From the NCBI GenBank assembly GCA_949752735.1, contig OX457036.1:17284933-17348932 (forward strand): a stretch of DNA of 64,000 bases. The letters run 5' to 3'. Position 1 is the stretch's first letter; each line of letters starts with the position of its first letter. This DNA is from Lumbricus terrestris. Taxonomy: Eukaryota > Annelida > Clitellata > Crassiclitellata > Lumbricidae. Both the position numbers and the translations under genes were made by a program. Below, piece by piece: positions 22,359-33,842 of the stretch. The notes beneath the pieces were generated by a model. It saw nothing but the letters and a program-made list of their open reading frames with translations. It was not told where the DNA came from and ran no database searches.

Positions 22359-24467
22359 TGTAACGCGGCATATAATTTGGGTTATAATTTCTGGTCGCCA
22401 TTTTGGATCCGCCATCTTTTCATTTATAGAGCGCCTGTTCTCGGGTAATATTATTTTATTTCTGATATCGTGTCTGACACGAATCTCAACGACCGACAAT
22501 CGCAGTCGATGTTTTTGGCAAGCCTCCGTTGAATCAACTTCCCCGTCTCGCACTGCAGCTGGGAGCTGTAGCCGAAAGGAGGAGGTGAAGTTGAATGACT
22601 GCCATCAGCGATATTTTCGGACGACCAAGCGGCATGATGCAAAGTGTCAAAGCGATACATTCAGGCAGATAAGAGAGGGGTAAGATAGACGGACGGAAAA
22701 GGACAATCCGCCCACGCACCGATGCCTGATGGAGAGTGAGGGCAATACAGCCAGACGGACATGAGATAAGGGAGAGGTAAAGAGAAGAAGACTAAGACTC
22801 TGTCACACGACACTCGCACGTGTCGAAATTGCGACGTTAGATTGACGCCTCGAAGGGAGAGGGAGGTCCACGTGTGCGGAAATTGAAGCTGAGTCTATAC
22901 GCCGAAGGCTAGCTGGGAAACTGCGCAGTTCAGTTTTCATCCGGGACTTGTGTTGACGTGAATCACGTCCTAGGAGCACTGAAGGCAGAACACGCAGAGA
23001 CGTGGAAGAGGTGAGACGTAGAGGTGCGATCGGAACTTTGAGGAGAAGAGACGTTTTCGTGTTAAGTCAGACTCGATCGGAACTTTGAGGAGAGAAGACG
23101 TTTTCGTGTTTAAGTCAGATGCAGCCAGAACGTTGAAGGAAGAAGATGTCTCTTGTTTAAAGTAGACGCAGTCGGAACTCAAGAAAGAACAAGATGTTTT
23201 ATAGTTAATATAAAGTATAGGTATATAAGACGAAAACGGTCAGAACTTTGAACGAACAAGACTGAAGTGATGGATCATTGCGGCTGATTCTCGTCGGCAA
23301 GATTCGCACTCGGGCTTCATCATCGGGCCAGATTCTGGAGAAGAACATGTCGACGCCGTTCTTCGCGCCATGTCACGATGGACTCTCTTTATCTGGACAT
23401 GAGGTACGAGTGGATGGGTTTTAGGGTGATCGGTTCTTTAACTTTGGGCTACTTTTAAATTGGCCGAGGGACTTGAAAGTAAATCGGGGACTAACTTAGC
23501 TTTACTCCGGTCCAAGTGTGTTTGCATTGAATGTCTTTGATCATAACAAGAAGCTATTAGTTAAAATATCTGACTTTGTTTATTGTTTGCATTGAGTGTA
23601 ATCGAAGTTGGTTACGTAATTGATTGATTACTTTGAATGTGGTTGTTGTTGATTGAGGATTCAATTGATGGGCTATAATAAGAAACATTACTGAAATTAC
23701 TGACTTTGTTCACTGATAGTGATAGAATTACCTGTAGACCTAATTCATATTGCGCCATGGAAGAAAGTAGACCTGTAACACCTTCACAGCCGTCTAGGCC
23801 TCCCTCATCTCTGGAGGTGGTAATGGGGGCTATAACATCTATGCACTCATCAATGCAGACTAATGCTAGAGACACACAAGAAGCGATGCAGTCACACGCT
23901 AGGGAAACACAAGAAGCGATCTCTGTAGTGCAATCAAATGTCACAGAAGAAATCTCCGCAATACAATCAAATATCACAGAAGAAATCTCCGCAGTACAAT
24001 CAAATATCAGAGAAGAAATCTTTGCAGTTCAATCAAATGTTAGAGAAGCCCTAACGGAGGTTGTGACACGCCTAGAGCGGCTCGAGGCATCGCCGGTCCC
24101 AAGATCTGTTGTGGGTTTGAACTCGGGACTGAGGTCCCCCGCTTCCAACATGGCGGACGCACCTCACCAGTCGACCATCAGACTGGCAGAGTCTTCAGGC
24201 GCTAGGCCTAAAGATTTCACTCACTTGGGCACGCTGCGCAGAAGTGAGCGTCTGGCCCACAAGGATCCAATCTCATATAGAGAGCTTGGCAGCCGAGATG
24301 GTTGGCAATCATTCCATCGGTTGGATTTGAACCCGAGAGTTCCCTCCTCTTACCATCGATCCATATCTCAGGACCATGACCATGACCCACAACAGCACGC
24401 GGCCTCCTTGCCGTACGATGATCCGGAATTGGCGACTCCGGAGATGACGGTGGGGGCGGGCGTTACA
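22359..24467 (+). repeat. 3' LTR (2109 bp)
   Basis: Near-identical to the 5' LTR. The differences seen are a 3-bp deletion (gttgttgacg to gttgacg, near 22950) and two substitutions in the tandem-unit region (near 23050-23065). Confidence 0.93.
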
Positions 24468-24521
24468 ATTTTATGTGCAAAATCATTTCAGATACATTTT
24501 TCACTTAGGAAATATATATAG
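23757..24521 (+). pseudogene. Gag N-terminus carried in the 3' LTR
   Basis: This repeats the first 237 codons of gag and then reads 17 codons into host DNA before a stop. It is a by-product of the gag start lying in the LTR. If the 3' LTR is transcribed it could yield a 254-residue coiled-coil protein that lacks the capsid and zinc-knuckle parts. Confidence 0.8.
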
Positions 24522-24550
24522 GCCTACGTCACAGTACTTCACCCTATGGG

Positions 24551-24696
24551 CAGTGTGAGAATTGTGGAAAAATAACTGGGGGGGTTGGACCATTATCCAC
24601 TTGGAATTGGGGTGTAAAAAACATACTTTAACATGGGGCTCTAAGAAAGACTGGGGGGGTCGAAACCCCCCAACCCCCCCGGCAATTCTCACCCTG
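24551..24696. mobile_element. hAT MITE (146 bp), TIR CAGTGTGAGAATTG
   Basis: Ends CAGTGTGAGAATTG / CAATTCTCACCCTG are flanked by the perfect 8-bp duplication cctatggg (24543-24550, 24697-24704). A diverged relative lies at 60924-61062. Confidence 0.9.
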
Positions 24697-25020
24697 CCTA
24701 TGGGGGATATTTAGGGTAATGTTAGTGCTCTGCATGAAGAGCGCACGAATGTGGGATTGCTTCCCGCACGTATCCTCCCAAACGTTGACTCAACTTTCCA
24801 TTCGGCAGATGGCATTGGTGAAATGAGCAGAGTAGAACGTGATGATGACGCCTAGTGTGGCTGCTGACTGTCAAATTCGATTCCTGTAATAATTTGTTAT
24901 TATCTATTCATACTATTTTTGTGTGTTCATACTGCGGTTTGTCAGTTTGAATTTAAACAAAGATGTTATATATACAATTATACAATATAATATATACTTG
25001 TAATGAATACAAGGACTTTG

Positions 25021-25110
25021 TATTACTGGACTGGTTACTTGTGAATATTTTGTGGTCATCTATGTAAATAGATGACCACAAAATATTCACAAGTAACCAG
25101 CCCAGTAATA
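25021..25110. repeat. Copy-B-specific hairpin: 43-bp arms, 4-nt loop
   Basis: The arm 25021-25063 is repeated in inverted orientation at 25068-25110 around gtaa, with one mismatch. Copy A has only the left arm (around 220-265) and then continues normally. This looks like a snap-back replication error rather than a transposon. Confidence 0.9.
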
Positions 25111-25844
25111 TTTCACTATCTGCGATAGATGTCGCCCTCACTTAAAATTCCGTTTCTAATATAATAATTTTTGGGTCATTCCACGTCAAATCAACCAGAG
25201 GTGTACATCACACCCCTTTGGATTTTTCTGAAAATTTTTGTGCATAAACTACATGCAATATAAAGAATAACAGTGAAAATTTGAGCAGAATATCTCAAAA
25301 TTTGACCGAGATATTAATTTTTGAAGTTAGTGACCAAAAAACGAACCGCGAGAAAATGGCATGATACACCAAGTTTAGACTGTTATATCTCGACCATGAA
25401 ACGAGCAAAAGGGCTGAAATATTTTTTGTGCAATCAGTTTTTTGTGCTCTTTCCAAATATGCAAAACCCTGGATGGAATTATTTTTGCGTTTTAATATAA
25501 AAATTAGTAAACATAGCAAAGATGCCAATTCTCACTCAGCAGGCAGGAATGAGATGTAATAAAACTTGTATTTGTTTTATATTGAGGCACATTGGTGCTC
25601 ATCAGACATATAGTCAGTACCTGATTAGTTTCATCATTAGTGTGTTTTCCAAGGACATTTTCCTTGTCGTGGTCGTGAAAATGGGGTCCAAAGCTCATCA
25701 AAAAAGTGACAATGTGTATCTTTTGAAATTGATGAAAATTTGCACATATATTGAGGACATGCAGATCCTTCATTGGTGCAAAATTCAGGATGGTGTTCAG
25801 CTCCGTTTCTGGAAAATTATTTTTTGAAATCGACCAATAATTAC

Positions 25845-26440
25845 TTTGTTGCGAGCAAATGGCATGATCCACAATGTTTGGGCTGTCATATCTAGACCAG
25901 GAAATGAACCAGAGGACTGATATTGTTGTCATGTAATCAATTTCTTATGCTCTTTCCAGGTATGTAAGAATGTTGGTTGTATTTCTTGCGATTTTTAATT
26001 TAAAAGTTTTTAAATATTGCACAAATGCCAATTTACATTTATTCGGACATGAAAATGGCATGATCCACAATGTTTGGACTGTCATATCTAGGCCAGGAAA
26101 TTAACTAGAGAACTGATATTGTTGCCATGTAATCAGTTTCTTATGCTCTTTCCAGGTATGTAAGAATGTTGGTTGTATTTCCAGTGATTTTTAGCTTATA
26201 AGTTTGTAAATATTGCACAAATGCCAATCTTCATTTATTCGGACATGAAAACTGCATGATCCGCTATGTTTGGACTGTCATATCTTGGCCAGGAAATTAA
26301 CTAGAGGACCGATATTGTTGTCATGTAATCAGTTTCTTGTGCTCTTTCCAGATATGTAAGAATGTTGGTTGCATTTCTTGTGATTTTTAATTTATAAGTT
26401 TGTAAATATTGCACAAATTCCAATTTACCGTATATTTATT
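25845..26440 (+). repeat. 196-bp tandem units in the palindrome arm
   Basis: atgatcc… followed by gtcatatct and ccaggaaat recurs at 25864, 26060 and 26256 (spacing 196). The mirror set is in the right arm. A more diverged unit starts near 25350. Confidence 0.8.
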
Positions 26441-26738
26441 CGGACATGCATAATTGTATATATCTCACTCAGATATATCCCCTTTCATATGATGATGACT
26501 CACTTAGATAGCTAGATATCCTCCAAATAATTTTTTTACTTTCATCTATTACCATAATCAACATTGTGTGAAATGGAAAATTGTGAGTTATTATCATATG
26601 AAAGAAGTATATCTGAGTATATCTAAAATATACAATCGTATGTGTCCAAATAAATGCAAGTTGGCATTTGCGCAAAATTTTCAAATTTATAAATTTGAAA
26701 TCACTGGGAATACAACTAACATTCTTACCTACCTGTAA

Positions 26739-28983
26739 TAGGGTGATTCAAGTTCTGTAGGAAAAAAATGAAAGTTAGAAATTAAAAGACGCTCTTTACT
26801 TTTTTTGTTCCTTTTAGTTGGTGGAGCAAAACTGTGAAATATTGTAGCAATTGGTTTGTATTTAGTTCTGCCTCACGGAGCTCAAAGTTTTCAAAGATTT
26901 ATTTAACTAAATTTTATTTGCGTGTAAAGCATTTTAAATTAGTTACCTTATTTTTTATAATTATAGAACTTAAAAAGTGTATAAATTGAGCATAAACAAA
27001 ATGGTGAAGTGTGTAAACAACCAAATTCGTTAATTTGTCATTATAATTTAGGCAAAACAAATTATTGCAAAACTTCAAAATGCGATATGCTTGTTAGCAT
27101 TTTGAATACATAGCAACAACAATATTATGGCTGGAGCCAGGCCAAAGACTTCCATTCATCTTAAAAGAGATCTTTAAGAGACGTTTTGAGGTAGAGTAAT
27201 GCCTACAATCTTGAATGTTTGGCATTGTTTGCAGTTTTCTTTCAAAAGAAAGAGACACTTTCTCAGTAGGTGGTAGTGAAAATGTTGGTCGAGACATCGA
27301 AATCTGTGCGAAAGGCTAAAGTAAGATTATTCCAAATGCAGTTCTAAGAAACATTGTTCGGAAACTGAATGCATGAAGCCGACTAGAAAAAAACAGATGC
27401 ATCTGATGTAACAAGAATTGTAGGTGAAGAACACAGACAACTGACAAAAGATAACTGTTTGCAATCAATAAATATTCTCTTTCATACTGGTCATTGTGAG
27501 GCCATGAGTAGGCCCTATAATTAAAGTTGAAGCAGACAACAAACTTGGCTATGAGAATATTTCTTGTGGATCAGCAATCAGGAACAATTTATGCAATGGT
27601 GCAGTTGGACTAGATAAAAAATGTGGCCAATAAGAATAAAAGAAAAAAGAAAAGCAATGAAAGAAATACGTATAACCTACGGCATAAAAAATGGAAAAAC
27701 ACAAGAAGCATTGGAATAGCCTATCTAAGTCACAAGCAATTGTTTACATTATGTTTTGAAGGTGAATCAAATCATAGTGATTAAGCAGATGAGTAGCATA
27801 TTTGAATGAACAGTTCTGAAATTTTGTGGAGAAACATTTTGCGAAAACTCAATTCCCATTGACATCTGCTATGAGAATAAGAGAAAACGAGAGAAGTTTT
27901 TTCTTTGAATAGCATTCCACCAAATTGTGCTTCTGCATTTTGTCAAGCAAATACCACCATTCACCAGCAGAAAGGCCGACTACATTTTAGCAGCTGGAGG
28001 TTAATTGCAAAGATAAAGTAGGCTATCCAAGTTTCCACTGTCGTTCAGCAGCATTTTATTTCAACGTTCGTAAAATATTGAAGTTGACTGCATGTAAGAC
28101 AACTGTGTTGAAAGATTATAAAGAATTGTTTCAGCTTATAGTCTAATCCTTTTTGGACAGTTCCGCCACTTGGGACATATTTGTGAGTGCCGAGTGCACT
28201 CAACCATGCACACTGGATGGCTGAACTTAAATCAAGTGAACACAAAATGAAGTCGCTGGTTGTTTAAAATATGGATTATTTTTAACTTTATATGTCTCAA
28301 TGCATATGATGCACTGTTGCTCCATGTTGTGATCTGCTCTTGATACAAAAGATTTTTTTTATCTGCATCCAAAGTAATTTTCAACTTGTAAAACTGGTTC
28401 AAAGCAGTTGACTGTTACTTAAGGTAAACTTATGGGTCCTTTTCCTATCAGTGAGGAATGGCAACGTTTGGCTTCTTTTCGTAAACCGTTTGAACATAGC
28501 AGTCAGATACGTCATTTATTCAAGAAGATGATGATAAATGGTTAGAATCTCCAAATATTAGGATTCTAATAAGATTGGTAACACTCTTTAACTTGTTGGT
28601 TACAATTAGGAAGAAGATATCAACATTCGACTCCACATTGACGAAACGCGAAGATCAAATTCGAATAAAATCAATTAAACTTTCAATTACTTTTAATAAA
28701 TTAAGATATATTGGCATTTAAAACAATAGATAATAGCTTCTTAGGTAGTGTTGCATCATTTTTATTGGACAATATTATTAAGTTTTTCAGAAAAAAATTA
28801 TTTACTGAAATGCAATTTTTTGACAAATCACACAGAAATTAAATAATTTCAAGGTCGATGAGGCAGAACTAAATATTGTCCGATTTCATTCAAATTTTGG
28901 GGGGCATATTTTATTACCAAAAGGAACATAAAAAATCGAGAGCACCAACAAAATTCGATATTTTATTTTTTTGAATCACCCTA
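26739..28983. mobile_element. hAT-type element with TIR TAGGGTGATTCAA (2245 bp)
   Basis: The terminal inverted repeat is flanked by the perfect 8-bp duplication acctgtaa (26731-26738, 28984-28991). It inserted into the right arm of the palindromic element. The interior is AT-rich with many stops and no recognisable transposase. Its termini resemble those of the element at 60610-62345. Confidence 0.9.
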
Positions 28984-30828
28984 ACCTGTAAATAGCACAA
29001 GAAACTGATTAGGCCTACTTGGCGACAATATCAGTCCTCTGGTTAATTTCCTGGCCTAGATATGACAGTCCAAGCATTGTGGATCACGCAGTTTTCATGT
29101 CCGAATAAATGAAGATTGGCATTTGTGCAATATTTACAAACTTATAAGCTAAAAATCACTGGAAATACAACCAACATTCTTACATACCTGGAAAGAGCAT
29201 AAGAAACTGATTACATGGCAACAATATCAGTTCTCTAGTTAATTTCCTGGCCTAGATATGACAGTCCAAACATTGTGGATCATGCCATTTTCATGTCCGA
29301 ATAAATGTAAATTGGCATTTGTGCAATATTTAAAAATTTTTAAATTAAAAATCGCAAGAAATACAACCAACATTCTTACATACCTGGAAAGAGCATAAGA
29401 AATTGATTACATGACAACAATATCAGTCCTCTGGTTCATTTCCTGGTCTAGATATGACAGCCCAAACGTTGTGGATCATGCCATTTGCTCGCGACACAGT
29501 AATTATTGGTCGATTTCAAAAAATAATTTTCCAGAAACGGAGCTGAACACCATCCTGAATTTTGCACCAATGAAGGATCTGCATGTCCTCAATATATGTG
29601 CAAATTTTCATCAATTTCAAAAGATACACATTGTCACTTTTTTGATGAGCTTTGGACCCCATTTTCACGACCACGACAAGGGAAACGTCCTTGGGAAAAC
29701 ACACTAATGATGAAACTAATCAGGTACTGACTATATGTTTGATGAGCACCAATGTGCCTCAATATAAAACAACTACAAGTTTTATTACATCTCATTCCTC
29801 CCTGCTGACATGATGTCCACAACTTGAGTGAGAATTGGCATCTGTGCTATGTTTACTAATTTTTATATTAAAAACCAAAAATAACACCATCCAGGTTCTT
29901 GCATATTTGGAAAGAGCACAAAAAACTGATTGCACAAAAAATATTTCAGCCCTCTTGCTCGTTTCATGGTCGAGATATAACAGTCTAAACTTGGTGTATC
30001 ATGCCTTTTTCTCGCGGTTCATTTTTTGGTCCCTAACTTCAAAAATTAATATCTCGGTCAAATTTTGAGATATTCTGCTCAAATTTTCACTGTTATTCCT
30101 TATATTGCATGAAGTTTATGTACCAAAAATTTCAGAAAAATCTAAAAGTGTGTGATGGCAAATTGCCAATTTACTGGTTGATTTGACATGGAATGACCCT
30201 TTTGTTTATTCAACAATCTGGTTGACAGACCGCAACCGGTTACAGTGTGCACTTATGCGATTGAAACAGTTTACAGGAACTCAGATAACAGAATACTTAT
30301 CTACTAACAGAACAGACAGCCTGCAATAATGCTAAGATTATGTTTTGAATCTCCAAAGGCATTTTTTTACTTTTGCAAACATAATTATTTGTCAATCTGC
30401 CTTCATAGATGTAATTAATTTAATTCTTTTATTTTTTAAACAAGATGTGAAATTTTCTGGAACTCTTATTATCGTCCAAAATCTTGTACAAGGACCTCAC
30501 AATTATTACAAGATCCCAGTCCTGTGTATAAACAGTTATTGATATCATTAATATGAACCATTTGACAGTTCAGCAGCTTTGAACAGCACCAATGCATTTC
30601 TGTTAGATGTGAGAAGGTTTTCATTTGAACTGTTTGAATTCCAAGAATATTGGCATGTCAAATTGTCCATTGTCAAGTTAGCAAACTTTTATTGTGCTGG
30701 CACTGGAAATATGAAACAAATGTTGGAAAAAATTCTTCCAGGGTTGAACGTAATGCCTTGTGATATTTGCTATGTACCGGTACGTGTAGTGTATTCTTAG
30801 AAAGTCTGTTATTATGAAATTGTAGAAA

Positions 30829-32931
30829 ATGGCGCTGCACTATACGAAGAGTGGTTCACTGGACATGCGTTATGCCTCGTCTAAAGCAGCTGTAAGTAGT
30901 GGGTATGGTGGTTCAGGTTCATCTTCTGGGAATGGTGGTGGTTCATCATCTGGGTATAGTGCTCCCTCATCATCTGGGTATGGTGGTTCATCAAGCTATG
31001 GAAGTCAGAGCGCTTATGGATCCTCATCAAATTCATATTCTGCATCTGGATCTTCTGCTTCTAGCAACCTCCACTACAAGAAGGATAACACCCTGGACAT
31101 GAGGTACTCGTCCTCTAAAGCAGCTGTAAGTAGTGGATATGGTGACTCAGGTTCATCATCTTTGTACGATGTTCCTTTATCATCTGGGTATGGTGGTTTA
31201 TTGTACCAGGGAATTCAGAGCGCTTATGGATCCTCATCAAATTCATATCCTGCATCTGGATCTTCTGCTTCTAGCAACCTCCACTACAAGAAGGATGGCA
31301 CCCTGGACATGAGGCACTCGTCTTCTAAGGCAGCTATGGGTCAAGCTATGGGTCAAGGATCATCAGCAGCGGTTGGCAGTGTGTCTTCATCAGATGGTCT
31401 TCATTACACAAAAGACGGCAGACTGGATATGCGTTATGCTTCTTCAAAGGAGGTAGCAGGCCTTACCTCTCGCGTCAAAGCTCTGCAGGTGGCAAGTCCT
31501 GGATCAGAATTGCATTTGACGAAAAAAGGAAAGCCTGATATGCGCTTTAAGTCCAGCAAGGAGATTGCCTCAAGTGGAAACTTGGGACTTCACAACATTC
31601 CACATTCAGTGCCTACGAAAGCTGATGGAACTCCAGATATGAGGACAAAGGAGGCCAAGGACTTTGTCAAGCAGCAGGCAAACGACTGTGCCACCCGGGG
31701 CCTCCTTCCAAGCTGGGTCCCGAAAAAGAAGGACGGTACTATTGACACAAGCAAGGCCATTGGTCGGGCATTTATCCAGAAAATACCATGCATGCCTTCT
31801 AATATTCAGCCTGCTAAAAGTCGAGAAGACTACTGGATAGAGCGAGCAAACGATCCAATTTTCCAAGATTGTTTGAGAGTTGAGCGCCAGAGGCCTGAGT
31901 CTCTTCTTTCTCCTGCTCCACTGATATTCCCTCAGCAGTCTTTATCATTGCGGTCTGCTTCTAGATCAGTCAGCAGTTTTACGAGCATTCCAGAAAATGT
32001 TGCAAAGCTGGATTACAAGTCCCTCGTGTTTGAAAGTGAGTCTACGGGGACACTTGGTAAGGGAGCTTTCGGAATTGTTCGAAAAGCAACATGGAATGGG
32101 ATAAAAGTTGCCGTGAAGGTGTTGCACTTGACGCAGTTGACCAGGAAGGAGAAATCGGATTTCGAAAAGGAGATCTGCATCCTGGCTGCCCTCGGAAAGC
32201 ATCCAAACCTTGTCCTGCTTCACGGTTACTGCACAGACCCTCCGTGCATCGTCATGGAACTCGTAGAATGTGGAAGTCTCAGTCATCTGCTGCACTACAG
32301 CGATGATCCTGCTTTCGAGGCGAAGATGACGGACGGCCGTGTGAAGCAGAGGCTTTTGTACGGCACGGCAGACGGCATGCGCCAGCTGCACGCGGAAAGG
32401 ATCATCCATGGTGATCTGAAGCCGCAAAACGTTCTTGTAACCGTTGAATTCACTGCAAAGGTCGCCGACTTTGGCCTATCGACGCTTCGCGGAAAGACTT
32501 CGAGCAGCATCCGCTCTCATGAGAGCAATGATGGTGATGATGACGAGCCACGTGGAGGAGGTGCGGTTGGTGGAACGTCCGGATACATGGCTCCGGAGCT
32601 GTTGGAATCGATTTCTCCGCCGGACTTTCCCATCGACGTCTACTCCTTTGGAATTCTTCTCAATGAGGTTGTCTCCGAGGAAGAACCCTACTCCGATCAG
32701 TATGCAAATCTTGCTGCACGTGGTCCTTTTGCGGCGGCCAACTATGCCAAAAATGGAAAGCGTCCAACAATTAACAAGACCATGACACCACCACCAGTGG
32801 AAGATCTCATCATCCAGTGTTGGTCGCAGGATCCTGCCAGGAGACCAACCTTTGAGAGTGTTCTTACTAAGATTCAGGATGCGATGTTCATAATACTACA
32901 TTCGGTGAATCCAAGTAGACTTGGCAGATGA
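30829..32931 (+). CDS. TKL-like protein kinase with N-terminal DMR repeats (copy B, 700 aa)
   Basis: Paralogue of the gene at 963-2801, intact and intronless within the ORF. DMR-type motifs begin near residues 3, 81, 151, 191, 228 and 261. Compared with copy A it has one extra block (about residues 81-149) that duplicates an LHYKKD motif plus Gly/Ser/Tyr linker, 14 extra residues before the kinase domain (about 377-390), and four more at the C-terminus. Kinase domain about 404-686: GKGAFG 410-415, lysine K430, HGDLKPQN 527-534 (D529), DFG 547-549, APE 588-590. By eye about 16 of 284 kinase-domain residues differ from copy A, none of them catalytic. The start has A at -3 and G at +4. Both copies look functional. 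Substrate and pathway are unknown. Confidence 0.9.
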   Translation: MALHYTKSGSLDMRYASSKAAVSSGYGGSGSSSGNGGGSSSGYSAPSSSGYGGSSSYGSQSAYGSSSNSYSASGSSASSNLHYKKDNTLDMRYSSSKAAVSSGYGDSGSSSLYDVPLSSGYGGLLYQGIQSAYGSSSNSYPASGSSASSNLHYKKDGTLDMRHSSSKAAMGQAMGQGSSAAVGSVSSSDGLHYTKDGRLDMRYASSKEVAGLTSRVKALQVASPGSELHLTKKGKPDMRFKSSKEIASSGNLGLHNIPHSVPTKADGTPDMRTKEAKDFVKQQANDCATRGLLPSWVPKKKDGTIDTSKAIGRAFIQKIPCMPSNIQPAKSREDYWIERANDPIFQDCLRVERQRPESLLSPAPLIFPQQSLSLRSASRSVSSFTSIPENVAKLDYKSLVFESESTGTLGKGAFGIVRKATWNGIKVAVKVLHLTQLTRKEKSDFEKEICILAALGKHPNLVLLHGYCTDPPCIVMELVECGSLSHLLHYSDDPAFEAKMTDGRVKQRLLYGTADGMRQLHAERIIHGDLKPQNVLVTVEFTAKVADFGLSTLRGKTSSSIRSHESNDGDDDEPRGGGAVGGTSGYMAPELLESISPPDFPIDVYSFGILLNEVVSEEEPYSDQYANLAARGPFAAANYAKNGKRPTINKTMTPPPVEDLIIQCWSQDPARRPTFESVLTKIQDAMFIILHSVNPSRLGR

Positions 32932-33834
32932 AACCGTAAAATTGTCCACGAGTTGTATCAAAGAGGATGCTGTAGCCTGTAGCCTTCATTACGATGTCTC
33001 ATGTTGCAGTTATATGACAGACACTGGATTTTGACAATCAATAACTTTAGTTTCGAATAAGTTGTGCTGTTTTCTAAGTTGTTTGTGCAGTTTACAACTG
33101 CCTTTTAGTTCATGACATAACTGCCCACTTTTTAAAATATATTTACTTAAGGATTGAGCAATACATATGTAATTCGTGTTTGAACGAATATTATTAATTT
33201 TCATGTCGTTTTTGGCTGAGAAACTTTCTAAGGTTTGAACTTGGATTCGGCTTATGAGCATGTTTATTTTTTTCATTACTGTTACCAGTAATTCCATTTT
33301 TTTTATTCTGCCTTCACATTCCATCGTTGCTTTGGCTTGAAAATTACTTTTTTAATCACTTAGTTTGAGCCTTGTCTCATTTGTTTTCCGGCCTATGGCT
33401 TTAAAAGAATCACATGTAAACGAAATTTGCTTGTCATGGCTGACAAGTCTTGAAGAAATTCTTTACTTTCACCAAATTTGAAAAAGAAATATTTTATTTT
33501 GCTCTTAGGCTGTTGTTTAATTGAGCTGTACAATGTGCTCACTCTTGCCTTGATATTTCTGTTTCAGTGAGTTTACAAGCATATTGTTCCTATATGACTA
33601 TTTTTGCATCTTCGTAATTGTTAAGCAATTGCTGTTTGCTCAGCACAGTCATTAGTTATTGTTTCTATGAATATTATTAAGAAATATTTGGTTCATAATT
33701 ATGTAACAACTGTTTTACAAGTTTGAGTTTTGTTCATGCAATATTTATGTTTATTGAACACTATAATCAATGTTAATCGTGCTTATACTCTTTTTACTTG
33801 TTAGTATAGTAGGTCTATACCACTTGTGTTTTAT
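32932..33834. other. 3' flank of kinase B
   Basis: AT-rich non-coding DNA aligning with 2802-3740 of copy A, with scattered indels. No separate gene. Confidence 0.6.
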
Positions 33835-33842
33835 GTCATGAT

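Larger units (their letters stand above)
16817..24467 (+). mobile_element. Complete young gag-only LTR retrotransposon (Ty3/gypsy-like, 7.65 kb)
   Basis: Two direct repeats of 2112 and 2109 bp begin TGTAACGC and end GCGTTACA. They are flanked by the 4-bp duplication attt (16813-16816 and 24468-24471). A primer binding site (18931-18947) and a polypurine tract (22341-22358) abut the LTRs on the inside. The only long ORF is Gag. No protease, RT, RNase H or integrase motif is seen in any frame of the 3.4-kb interior. The LTRs differ by about two substitutions and one 3-bp indel that I could find, so insertion was very recent. Confidence 0.93.
25173..30199. mobile_element. Large palindromic (foldback-like) element, host of a hAT insertion
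   Basis: The ends are GGGTCATTCCACGTCAAATC and its near inverse at 30180-30199. Left arm 25173 to about 26535 pairs with the right arm, about 26575-26738 plus 28992-30199 once the hAT at 26739-28983 is removed. Arms of about 1.36 kb meet almost at the centre, so the original element of about 2.8 kb was nearly all inverted repeat. Copy A has an uninterrupted (T)n site near 320. The target duplication cannot be read because it lies in T runs. Apparent ORFs are mirror images on the two arms, not genes. Confidence 0.85.

Noticed and set aside
25504..29822. Mirror-image ORFs at 25504-25932 and 29411-29822
   Set aside because: Opposite arms of the palindromic element; not genes.
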